NCBI RefSeq assembly: GCF_050948215.1
Contig: NW_027488689.1
Span: 124,001-188,000 of the forward strand
Length of the DNA stretch: 64,000 nucleotides
Reading direction: 5' to 3'
Source of the DNA: Halictus rubicundus
Lineage: Eukaryota > Arthropoda > Insecta > Hymenoptera > Halictidae
In this document: one piece after another, positions 49,271-62,000 of the stretch
Numbering within the stretch: the stretch's first letter is position 1
How the letters are laid out: each line of letters begins with the position of its first letter
Notes under the pieces: generated by a model
Database searches by the model: none
The model's input: the letters and a program-made list of their open reading frames with translations, nothing else
Told to the model about the DNA's origin: nothing
Program-made: the position numbers and the translations under genes

Positions 49271-52200
49271 AGGATAGAGGATAGGATAGGATAGAGGATA
49301 GGATAGGATAGAGGATAGGAGAAGATGGAGGATAGGATAGGATGTAGGATTGGATAGGATACAGGATAGGATAGGATAGAGGATAGGGTAGTATAAAGGA
49401 TAGGAGAGGATAAAACGATAGGATAGCATTGAGGATACGATAGGATAGTGGATAGAGGATAGGATAGAGGATAGGATAGAGTATAGGATAGAGGATAGGA
49501 TAGGAGGTTGGATAGAATAGAGGACAGGAGACGATAGAGGATAGGATCGGAGAGATCATAGGATAGGATAGAGGATAATATAGGATAGAGGATAGGATAG
49601 AATAGAGGATAGGATATGGGATTGGATTGGATAGAGGATTGGAGACGATGGGAGATAGGATAGGATAGAGGATATGATAGGATAGAGGATTGGATAGTAT
49701 AAAGGATATTAGAGGATAGAGGATAGGATAAGATTGAGAATAGGAAAGGATAGAGGATAGGATATGGGATTGGATAGGATAGAGGATTGGAGACGATGGA
49801 GGATAAGATAGGATAGGGGATATGATAGGATAGAGGATTGGATAGTATAAAGGATATTAGAGGATAGAGGATAGGAGACGATGGAGGATAGGATAGGATA
49901 GAGGATTGGATAGGATAGAGGATAGGATAGGATAGAGGATAGGATAGAGGATTGGTTAGTATAAAGGATAGGAGAGGATAGAGGATAGGATAGGATAGAG
50001 GATAGGATATGATAGAGGATAGGATATGATAGAGGATAGGATAGGATAGAGGATAGGATAAGATAGAGGATAGGATAGGATATAGGATAGGATAGGGGAT
50101 TGGATAGGATAGAGGATAGGATAGGATAGAGGAAAGGATTGGATAGAGGATAGGATAGGATAGAGGATAGGATAGGATAGAGGATAGGATAGAGGATAGG
50201 ATGGGGCATTGGATAGGGTACAGGATAGGATACGATATAGGATAGGCTAGGATAGAGGATAGGATAGGATAGAGGATAGAATCGGATAGAGGATAGGATA
50301 GGGGATTGGATAGGATAGGATAGAGGATAGGATAGGATAGAACAGACGATAGAGAATAGGATAGACCAGACGATAGAGGATATTATATGATAGAGCAGAC
50401 GATAGAGGATATGATAGGATAGAGGATATAAAAGGATAGCGGGTAGGATAGGATGGAGTATAGGATAGGGGATTGGATAGGATAGAGGATAGGATAGGAT
50501 AGAGGATAGGATAGAGGATTGGATAGGATAGAGGATAGGATAGGATTGAGGATAGGATAGGATAGGATAGAGGATAGGATAGGATAGAGGATAGGATAGG
50601 ATGGAGGATAGGATAGGATAGAGGATAGGATAGAGGATTGGTTAGTATAAAGGATAGGAGAGGATAGAGGATAGGATAGGATTGAGGATAGGATAGGACA
50701 GTGAATAGGATAGAATAGAGCAGATGATAGAGGATAGGATAGGATAGAGGATAGGATAGGATAGAGAATAGGATAGGATAGAGGATAGGATAGGATAGAG
50801 GATAGGATAGAGGATAGGATAGGATAGAGGATAGGATAGAGTATATTATAGGACAGAGGATAGGATACGATAGAGGATAAAATAGGGGATAGGATAGGAT
50901 AGAGGATAGGATACGATAGAGGATAGGATAGGATAGAGGATAGGATACGATAGAGGATAGGATAGGATAGAGGATAGGATATGATAGAGGATAGGATAGG
51001 ATAGAGGATAAGATAGGATAGAGGATAGGTTAGAATAGAGGATAGGATAGGATAGAGTATAGGATAGGATAGAGGATAGGATAGGATAGAGTATAGAATA
51101 GGAAAGAGCATAGGATAGGATAGGATTGAGGATAGGATAGGATAGAGGATAGGATAGAGGATTGGTTAGTATAAAGGATAGGAGAGGATAGAGGATAGGA
51201 TAGGATCGAGGATAGGATAGGATAGATGATAGGATAGGATAGAGGATAGGATAGGATAGAGGATAGGATAGGATAGAGGATAGGAGAAGATGGAGGATAG
51301 GATAGGATGTAGGATTGGATAGGATACAGGATAGGATAGGATAGAGGATAGGGTAGTATAAAGGATAGGAGAGGATAAAACGATAGGATAGCATTGAGGA
51401 TACGATAGGATAGTGGATAGAGGATAGGATAGAGGATAGGATAGAGTATAGGATAGAGGATAGGATAGGAGGTTGGATAGAATAGAGGACAGGAGACGAT
51501 AGAGGATAGGATCGGAGAGATCATAGGATAGGATAGAGGATAATATAGGATAGAGGATAGGATAGAATAGAGGATAGGATATGGGATTGGATTGGATAGA
51601 GGATTGGAGACGATGGGAGATAGGATAGGATAGAGGATATGATAGGATAGAGGATTGGATAGTATAAAGGATATTAGAGGATAGAGGATAGGATAAGATT
51701 GAGAATAGGAAAGGATAGAGGATAGGATATGGGATTGGATAGGATAGAGGATTGGAGACGATGGAGGATAAGATAGGATAGGGGATATGATAGGATAGAG
51801 GATTGGATAGTATAAAGGATATTAGAGGATAGAGGATAGGAGACGATGGAGGATAGGATAGGATAGAGGATTGGATAGGATAGAGGATAGGATAGGATAG
51901 AGGATAGGATAGAGGATTGGTTAGTATAAAGGATAGGAGAGGATAGAGGATAGGATAGGATAGAGGATAGGATATGATAGAGGATAGGATAGGATAGAGG
52001 ATAGGATAAGATAGAGGATAGGATAGGATATAGGATAGGATAGGGGATTGGATAGGATAGAGGATAGGATAGGATAGAGGAAAGGATAGGATAGAGGATA
52101 GGATAGGATAGAGGATAGGATAGGATAGAGGATAGGATAGAGGATAGGATGGGGCATTGGATAGGGTACAGGATAGGATACGATATAGGATAGGCTAGGA

Positions 52201-54140
52201 TAGAGGATAGGATAGGATAGAGGATAGAATCGGATAGAGGATAGGATAGGGGATTGGATAGGATAGGATAGAGGATAGGATAGGATAGAACAGACGATAG
52301 AGAATAGGATAGACCAGACGATAGAGGATATTATATGATAGAGCAGACGATAGAGGATATGATAGGATAGAGGATATAAAAGGATAGCGGGTAGGATAGG
52401 ATGGAGTATAGGATAGGGGATTGGATAGGATAGAGGATAGGATAGGATAGAGGATAGGATAGAGGATTGGATAGGATAGAGGATAGGATAGGATTGAGGA
52501 TAGGATAGGATAGGATAGAGGATAGGATAGGATAGAGGATAGGATAGGATGGAGGATAGGATAGGATAGAGGATAGGATAGAGGATTGGTTAGTATAAAG
52601 GATAGGAGAGGATAGAGGATAGGATAGGATTGAGGATAGGATAGGACAGTGAATAGGATAGAATAGAGCAGATGATAGAGGATAGGATAGGATAGAGGAT
52701 AGGATAGGATAGAGAATAGGATAGGATAGAGGATAGGATAGGATAGAGGATAGGATAGAGGATAGGATAGGATAGAGGATAGGATAGAGTATATTATAGG
52801 ACAGAGGATAGGATACGATAGAGGATAAAATAGGGGATAGGATAGGATAGAGGATAGGATACGATAGAGGATAGGATAGGATAGAGGATAGGATACGATA
52901 GAGGATAGGATAGGATAGAGGATAGGATATGATAGAGGATAGGATAGGATAGAGGATAAGATAGGATAGAGGATAGGTTAGAATAGAGGATAGGATAGGA
53001 TAGAGTATAGGATAGGATAGAGGATAGGATAGGATAGAGTATAGAATAGGAAAGAGCATAGGATAGGATAGGATTGAGGATAGGATAGGATAGAGGATAG
53101 GATAGAGGATTGGTTAGTATAAAGGATAGGAGAGGATAGAGGATAGGATAGGATCGAGGATAGGATAGGATAGATGATAGGATAGGATAGAGGATAGGAT
53201 AGGATAGAGGATAGGATAGGATAGAGGATAGGAGAAGATGGAGGATAGGATAGGATGTAGGATTGGATAGGATACAGGATAGGATAGGATAGAGGATAGG
53301 GTAGTATAAAGGATAGGAGAGGATAAAACGATAGGATAGCATTGAGGATACGATAGGATAGTGGATAGAGGATAGGATAGAGGATAGGATAGAGTATAGG
53401 ATAGAGGATAGGATAGGAGGTTGGATAGAATAGAGGACAGGAGACGATAGAGGATAGGATCGGAGAGATCATAGGATAGGATAGAGGATAATATAGGATA
53501 GAGGATAGGATAGAATAGAGGATAGGATATGGGATTGGATTGGATAGAGGATTGGAGACGATGGGAGATAGGATAGGATAGAGGATATGATAGGATAGAG
53601 GATTGGATAGTATAAAGGATATTAGAGGATAGAGGATAGGATAAGATTGAGAATAGGAAAGGATAGAGGATAGGATATGGGATTGGATAGGATAGAGGAT
53701 TGGAGACGATGGAGGATAAGATAGGATAGGGGATATGATAGGATAGAGGATTGGATAGTATAAAGGATATTAGAGGATAGAGGATAGGAGACGATGGAGG
53801 ATAGGATAGGATAGAGGATTGGATAGGATAGAGGATAGGATAGGATAGAGGATAGGATAGAGGATTGGTTAGTATAAAGGATAGGAGAGGATAGAGGATA
53901 GGATAGGATAGAGGATAGGATATGATAGAGGATAGGATAGGATAGAGGATAGGATAAGATAGAGGATAGGATAGGATATAGGATAGGATAGGGGATTGGA
54001 TAGGATAGAGGATAGGATAGGATAGAGGAAAGGATAGGATAGAGGATAGGATAGGATAGAGGATAGGATAGGATAGAGGATAGGATAGAGGATAGGATGG
54101 GGCATTGGATAGGGTACAGGATAGGATACGATATAGGATA
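48510..54140. repeat. Higher-order tandem repeat, ~1.95 kb, about 2.9 copies
   Basis: Copy 1 is about 48510-50474, copy 2 is 50475-52422 and copy 3 is 52423 to about 54140. Offsets are 1965 and 1948 bp, which differ by exactly one 17-bp unit (a doubled GATAGGATATGATAGAG near 50.01 kb in copy 1). Identical 182-, 164- and 242-codon translations recur at the same places in the copies. The third copy breaks off near 54.14 kb. Confidence 0.88.
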
Positions 54141-57100
54141 GGGTAGGATTGAGGATAGGATAGGATAGAGGGTAGAATAGAGGATAAGATAGAGGATAGG
54201 ATAGAATAGAGGACAGGATAGGATAGAAGATAAGATAGGATAGAGGTTAGGATAGGGTAGAGAATAGGATAGGATAGAGGATAGGATTGGATACAGTATA
54301 GAATAGGAAAGAGCATAGGATAGGATAGGATTGAGGATGTGATAGGATTGAGGACAGGATAGGATAAAGGATAGGATAGAGAATAGGATAGGATACAGGA
54401 TAGGATGGGGGATTGGATACGATAGAGGATAGGAGACGATGGAGGATAGGATATGATAGAGGATAGGATAGGATAGATGATAGGATAGGATAGAGGATAG
54501 GATAGAGGATAGGATAGAGGATAGGATAGAGGATAGGATAGAGGATAGGATAGGATAGAGGATAGGATAGGATAGAGGATAGGATAGGATAGAGGATAGG
54601 GTAGGATAGAGGATAGGAGAAGATGGAGGATAGGATAGGATGTAGGATTGGATAGGATAGAGGATAGGATAGGATAGAGGATAGGGTAGTATAAAGGATA
54701 GGAGAGGATAAAACGATAGGATAGCATTGAGGATACGATAGGATAGTGGATAGAGGATAGGATAGAGGATAGGATAGAGTATAGGATAGAGGATAGGATA
54801 GAGGATAGGATAGAGAATAGGATAGAGGATAGGATAGGTGGTTGGATAGAATAGAGGACAGGAGACGATAGAGGATACGATCGGAGAGATCATAGGATAG
54901 GATAGAGGATAATATAGGATAGATGATAGGATAGAATAGAGGATAGGATATGGGATTGGATAGGATAGAGGATTGGAGACGATGGAGGATAGGATAGGAT
55001 AGAGGATATGATAGGATAGAGGATTGGATAGTATAAAGGATATTAGAGGATAGAGGATAGGATAGGATTGAGAATAGGAAAGGATAGAGGATAGGATATG
55101 GGATTGGATAGGATAGAGGATTGGAGACGATGGAGGATAGGATAGGATAGAGGATTGGATAGTATAAAGGATATTAGAGGATAGAGGATAGGAGACGATG
55201 GAGGATAGGATAGGATAGAGGATTGGATAGGATAGAGGATAGGATAGGATAGAGGATAGGATAGAGGATTGGTTAGTATAAAGGATAGGAGAGGATAGAG
55301 GATAGGATAGGATAGAGGATAGGATAGGATAGAGGATAGGATAGGATAGAGGATAGGATAAGATAGAGGATAGGATAGGATAGAGGATAGGATAGGATAG
55401 AGGATAGGATAGGATAGAGGATAGGATAGGATAGAGGATAGGTTAGGATAGAGGATAGGATAGGATAGAGTATAGGATAGGATGGAGGATAGGATAGGAT
55501 AGAGTATAGAATAGGAAAGAGCATAGGATAGGATAGGATTGAGGATAGGATAGGATAGAGGATAGGACAGGATAGGGGATTGGATAGGATACAGGACAGG
55601 AGACGATAGAAGATAGGATAGGGGATTGGATAGGATAGAGGGCAGGAGACGATAGAGGATAAGATAGGGGATTTGCTAGGATAGAGGACAGGGGACGATA
55701 GAGATTGGATAGGATAGAAGATATTACAGGATAGAGGATAGGATAGGATAGAGGGTAGAATACAGGATAGGATAGAGGATTGGATAGGGTAGGGGATATT
55801 ATAGGATAGAGGATAGGATAGGGGATTGGATAGGATATAGGATAGGATAGGGGATTGGATAGGATAGAGGATAGGATAGGATAGAGGATAGGATAGGATA
55901 GAGGATAGGATAGGATAGAGGATAGGATAGGACAGAGGATAGGATAGAGGATAGGATGGGGGATTGGATAGGGTACAGGATAGGATACGATATAGGATAG
56001 GGTAGGATTGAGGATAGGATAGGATAGAGGGTAGAATAGAGGATAAGATAGAGGATAGGATAGAATAGAGGACAGGATAGGATAGAAGATAAGATAGGAT
56101 AGAGGTTAGGATAGGGTAGAGAATAGGATAGGATAGAGGATAGGATTGGATACAGTATAGAATAGGAAAGAGCATAGGATAGGATAGGATTGAGGATGTG
56201 ATAGGATTGAGGACAGGATAGGATAAAGGATAGGATAGAGAATAGGATAGGATACAGGATAGAATGTGGGATTGGATACGATAGAGGATAGGAGACGATG
56301 GAGGATAGGATATGATAGAGGATAGGATAGGATAGATGATAGGATAGGATAGAGGATAGGATAGAGGATAGGATAGAGGATAGGATAGAGGATAGGATAG
56401 AGGATAGGATAGGATAGAGGATAGGATAGGATAGAGGATAGGATAGGATAGAGGATAGCATAGGATAGAGGATTGGATAGTATAAAGGATATTAGAGGAT
56501 AGAGGATAGGAGACGATGGAGGATAGGATAGGATAGAGGATTGGATAGGATAGAGGATAGGATAGGATAGAGGATAGGATAGAGGATTGGTTAGTATAAA
56601 GGATAGGAGAGGATAGAGGATAGGATAGGATAGAGGATAGGATAGGATAGGGGATAGGATAGGATAGAGGATAGGATAGGATAGAGGATAGGATATGATA
56701 GAGGATAGGATAGGATAGAGGATAGGATAAGATAGAGGATAGGATAGGATATAGGATAGGATAGGGGATTGGATAGGATAGAGGATAGGATAGGATAGAG
56801 GAAAGGATAGGATAGAGGATAGGATAGGATAGAGGATAGGATAGGATAGAGGATAGGATAGAGGATAGGATGGGGCATTGGATAGGGTACAGGATAGGAT
56901 ACGATATAGGATAGGGTAGGATAGAGGATAGGATAGGATAGAGGATAGAATCGGATAGAGGATAGGATAGGGGATTGGATAGGATAGGATAGAGGATAGG
57001 ATAGGATAGAACAGACGATAGAGAATAGGATAGACCAGACGATAGAGGATATTATATGATAGAGCAGACGATAGAGGATATGATAGGATAGAGGATATAA

Positions 57101-59090
57101 AAGGATAGCGGGTAGGATAGGATGGAGTATAGGATAGGGGATTGGATAGGATAGAGGATAGGATAGGATAGAGGATAGGATAGAGGATTGGATAGGATAG
57201 GGGATATTATAGGATAGAGGATAGGATAGGATAGAGGATAGGATAGGATAGAGGATAGGATAGGATAGGATAGAGGATAGGATAGGATAGAGGATAGGAT
57301 AGAGGATAGGATGGGGAATTGGATAGGGTATAGGATAGGATACGATATAGGATAGGGTAGGATTGAGGATAGGATAGGATAGAGGGTAGAATACAGGATA
57401 GGATAGAGGATTGGATAGGGTAGGGGATATTATAGGATAGAGGATAGGATAGGGGATTGGATAGGATATAGGATAGGATAGGGGATTGGATAGGATAGAG
57501 GATAGGATAGGATAGAGGATAGGATAGGATAGAGGATAGGATAGGATAGAGGATAGGATAGGACAGAGGATAGGATAGAGGATAGGATGGGGGATTGGAT
57601 AGGGTACAGGATAGGATACGATATAGGATAGGGTAGGATTGAGGATAGGATAGGATAGAGGGTAGAATAGAGGATAAGATAGAGGATAGGATAGAATAGA
57701 GGACAGGATAGGATAGAAGATAAGATAGGATAGAGGTTAGGATAGGGTAGAGAATAGGATAGGATAGAGGATAGGATTGGATACAGTATAGAATAGGAAA
57801 GAGCATAGGATAGGATAGGATTGAGGATGTGATAGGATTGAGGACAGGATAGGATAAAGGATAGGATAGAGAATAGGATAGGATACAGGATAGGATGGGG
57901 GATTGGATACGATAGAGGATAGGAGACGATGGAGGATAGGATATGATAGAGGATAGGATAGGATAGATGATAGGATAGGATAGAGGATAGGATAGAGGAT
58001 AGGATAGAGGATAGGATAGAGGATAGGATAGAGGATAGGATAGAGGATAGGATAGGATAGAGGATAGGATAGGATAGAGGATAGGATAGGATAGAGGATA
58101 GCATAGGATAGAGGATTGGATAGTATAAAGGATATTAGAGGATAGAGGATAGGAGACGATGGAGGATAGGATAGGATAGAGGATTGGATAGGATAGAGGA
58201 TAGGATAGGATAGAGGATAGGATAGAGGATTGGTTAGTATAAAGGATAGGAGAGGATAGAGGATAGGATAGGATAGAGGATAGGATAGGATAGGGGATAG
58301 GATAGGATAGAGGATAGGATAGGATAGAGGATAGGATAGGATAGAGGATAGGATAGGATAGAGGATAGGATAGGATAGAGGATAGGATAGTATAGAGGAT
58401 AGGATAGGATAGAGGATAGGAGAAGATGGAGGATAGGATAGGATGTAGGATTGGATAGGATAGAGGATAGGATAGGATAGAGGATAGGGTAGTATAAAGG
58501 ATAGGAGAGGATAAAACGATAGGATAGCATTGAGGGTACGATAGGATAGTGGATAGAGGCTAGGATAGAGGATAGGATAGAGTATAGGATAGAGGATAGG
58601 ATAGAGGATAGGATAGAGAATAGGATAGAGGATAGGATAGGTGGTTGGATAGAATAGAGGACAGGAGACGATAGAGGATACGATCGGAGAGATCATAGGA
58701 TAGGATAGAGGATAATATAGGATAGATGATAGGATAGAATAGAGGATAGGATATGGGATTGGATAGGATAGAGGATTGGAGACGATGGAGGATAGGATAG
58801 GATAGAGGATATGATAGGATAGAGGATTGGATAGTATAAAGGATATTAGAGGATAGAGGATAGGATAGGATTGAGAATAGGAAAGGATAGAGGATAGGAT
58901 ATGGGATTGGATAGGATAGAGGATTGGAGACGATGGAGGATAGGATAGGATAGAGGATTGGATAGTATAAAGGATATTAGAGGATAGAGGATAGGAGACG
59001 ATGGAGGATAGGATAGGATAGAGGATTGGATAGGATAGAGGATAGGATAGGATAGAGGATAGGATAGAGGATTGGTTAGTATAAAGGATA
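54140..59090. repeat. Higher-order repeats with 1.86-, 1.63- and 3.8-kb offsets
   Basis: The marker GATGTGATAGGATTGAGG occurs at 54336, 56195 and 57826 (offsets 1859 and 1631). Segment 54.60-55.27 kb also recurs at about 58.41-59.09 kb (offset about 3.8 kb). The three copies thus share a core but differ by large indels. Edges are approximate. Confidence 0.75.
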
Positions 59091-62000
59091 GGATAGCGTT
59101 GAGGATAGGATAGGATAGAGGATAGCATAGGATAGAGGATACGATATTATAGAGGATAGGATAGGATAGAGAATAGGATAGGATAGAGGATAGGATAGGA
59201 TAGAGGATAGGATAGGATAGAGGATAGGATAGGATAGAGGATAGGATAGGATAGAGGATAGGATAGGATAGAGGATGGGATAGGATAGACTATAGAATAG
59301 GATAGAGCATAGGATAGGATAGGATTGAGGGTAGGATAGGATAGAGGATAGGATAGGATAGAGGATAGGATAGGGGATTGGATAGGATAGAGGACAGGAG
59401 ACGATAGAAGATAGGATAGGGGATTGGATAGGATAGAGGAAAGGAGACGATAGAGATTGGATAGGATAGATGATATTATAGGAAAGAGGATAGGATATGA
59501 TAGAGGATACGATATTATAGAGGATAGGACATGATAGAGGATAGGATAGGATAGAGGATAGGATAGGATACAGGATAGGATAGGATAGAGGATAGGATAG
59601 GATAGAGGATAGGTTAGGATAGAGGATAGGATAGGATAGAGGATAGGATAGGATAGACTATAGGATAGGATAGAGGATGGGATAGGATAGAGTATAGAAT
59701 AGGATAGAGCATAGGATAGGATAGGATTGAGGGTAGGATAGGATAGAGGATAGGATAGGATAGAGGATAGGATAGGGGATTGGATAGGATAGAGGACAGG
59801 AGACGATAGAAGATAAGATAGGGGATTGGATAGGATAGAGGAAAGGAGACGATAGAGATTGGATAGGATAGAGGATATTATAGGATAGAGGATATGATAG
59901 GATAGCGGATAGGATATAATGGAGTATAGGATAGGAATGAGGATAGGATAGCGTTGAGGATAGGATAGGATAGAGGATAGGATAGGATAGAGGATAGGAT
60001 AGGATAGAGGATAGGTTAGGATAGAGGATAGGATAGGATAGAGGATAGGATAGGAAAGAGGATAGGATAGGATAGAGGATAGGTTAGGATAGAGGATAGG
60101 ATAGGATAGAGGATAGGATAGGATAGAGGATAGGATAGGATAGAGTATAGAATAGGATAGAGCATAGGATAGGATAGGATTGAGGGCAGTATAGGATAGA
60201 GGATAGGATAGGATAGAGGATAGGATAGGGGATTGGATAGGATATAGGATAGGATAGGATAGAGGAGAGGATAGGGGATTGGATAGGATAGAGGATAGGG
60301 TAGGGGATTGGATAGGATAGAGGATAGGATAAGGTAGATGATATTATAGGCAAGAGGATAGGATATGATAGAGGATACGATATTATAGAGGATAGGATAG
60401 GATAGAGAATAGGATACGATAGAGGATAGGTTAGGATAGAGTATAGGATAGGATAGAGGATAGGATAGGATAGAGGATAGGATAGGATAGAGGATAGGAT
60501 AGGATAGAGGATAGGATAGGAAAGAGGATAGGATAGGATAGAGGATAGGTTAGGATAGAGGATAGGATAGGATAGAGGATAGGATAGCATAGAGGATAGG
60601 ATAGGATAGAGGATAGGATAGGGTAGAGGATAGGATAGGATAGAGGATAGGATAGGGGATTGGATAGGATAGAGGACAGGAGACGATAGAAGATAGGATA
60701 GGGGATTGAATAGGATAGAGGAAAGGAGACCATAGATATTGGATAGGATAGATGATATTATAGGAAAGAGGATAGGATATGATAGAGGATACGATATTAT
60801 AGAGGATAGGACAGGATAGAGGACAGGATATAATAGAGGATAGGGTAGGATACAGGATGGGATAGGATAGATAATAGGATAGGATAGAGGATAGGTTAGG
60901 ATAGAGGATAGGATAGGATAGGATTGAGGGTAGGATAGGATAGAGGATAGGATAGGATAGAGGATACGATAGGGGATTGGATAGGATAGAGGACAGGAGA
61001 CGATAGAAGATAAGATAGGGGATTGGATATGATAGAGGAAAGGAGACGATAGGGATTGGATAGGATAGAGGATATTATAGGATAGAGGATATGATAGGAT
61101 AGCGGATAGGATATAATGGAGTATAGGATAGGAATGAGGATAGGATAGCATTGAGGATAGGATAGGATAGAGGATAGGATAGGATAGAGGATAGGTTAGG
61201 ATAGAGGATAGGATAGGATAGAGGATAGGATAGGAAAGAGGATAGGATAGGATAGAGGATAGGTTAGGATAGAGGATAGGATGGGGGATTGGATAGGATA
61301 GAGGACAGGAGACGATATATGATAAGATACATGATTGGATAGGTTAGGATAGAGGATAGGATAGGATAGAGAATAGGATACGATAGAGGATAGGTTAGGA
61401 TAGAGTATAGGATAGGATAGAGGATAGGATAGGATAGAGGATAGGATAGGATAGAGGATAGGATAGGATACAGGATAGGATAACGTTGAGGATAGGATAG
61501 GATAGAGGATAGGATAGGATAGAGGATAGGTTAGGATAGAGGATAGGTTAGGATAGAGGATAGGATAGGATAGAGGATAGGATAGGAAAGAGGATAGGAT
61601 AGGATAGAGGATAGGTTAGGATAGAGGATAGGATAGGATAGAGGATAGAATAGGATAGAGGATAGGATAGGATAGAGGATAGGATAGGATAGAGGATAGG
61701 GTAGTATAAAGGATAGGAGAGGATAAAACGATAGGATAGCATTGAGGATACGATAGGATAGTGGATAGAGGATAGGATAGAGGATAGGATAGAGTATAGG
61801 ATAGAGGATAGGATAGGAGGTTGGATAGAATAGAGGACAGGAGACGATAGAGGATAGGATCGGAGAGATCATAGGATAGGATAGAGGATAATATAGGATA
61901 GAGGATAGGATAGAATAGAGGATAGGATATGGGATTGGATAGGATAGAGGATTGGAGACGATGGAAGATAGGATAGGATAGATGATATGATAGGATAGAG

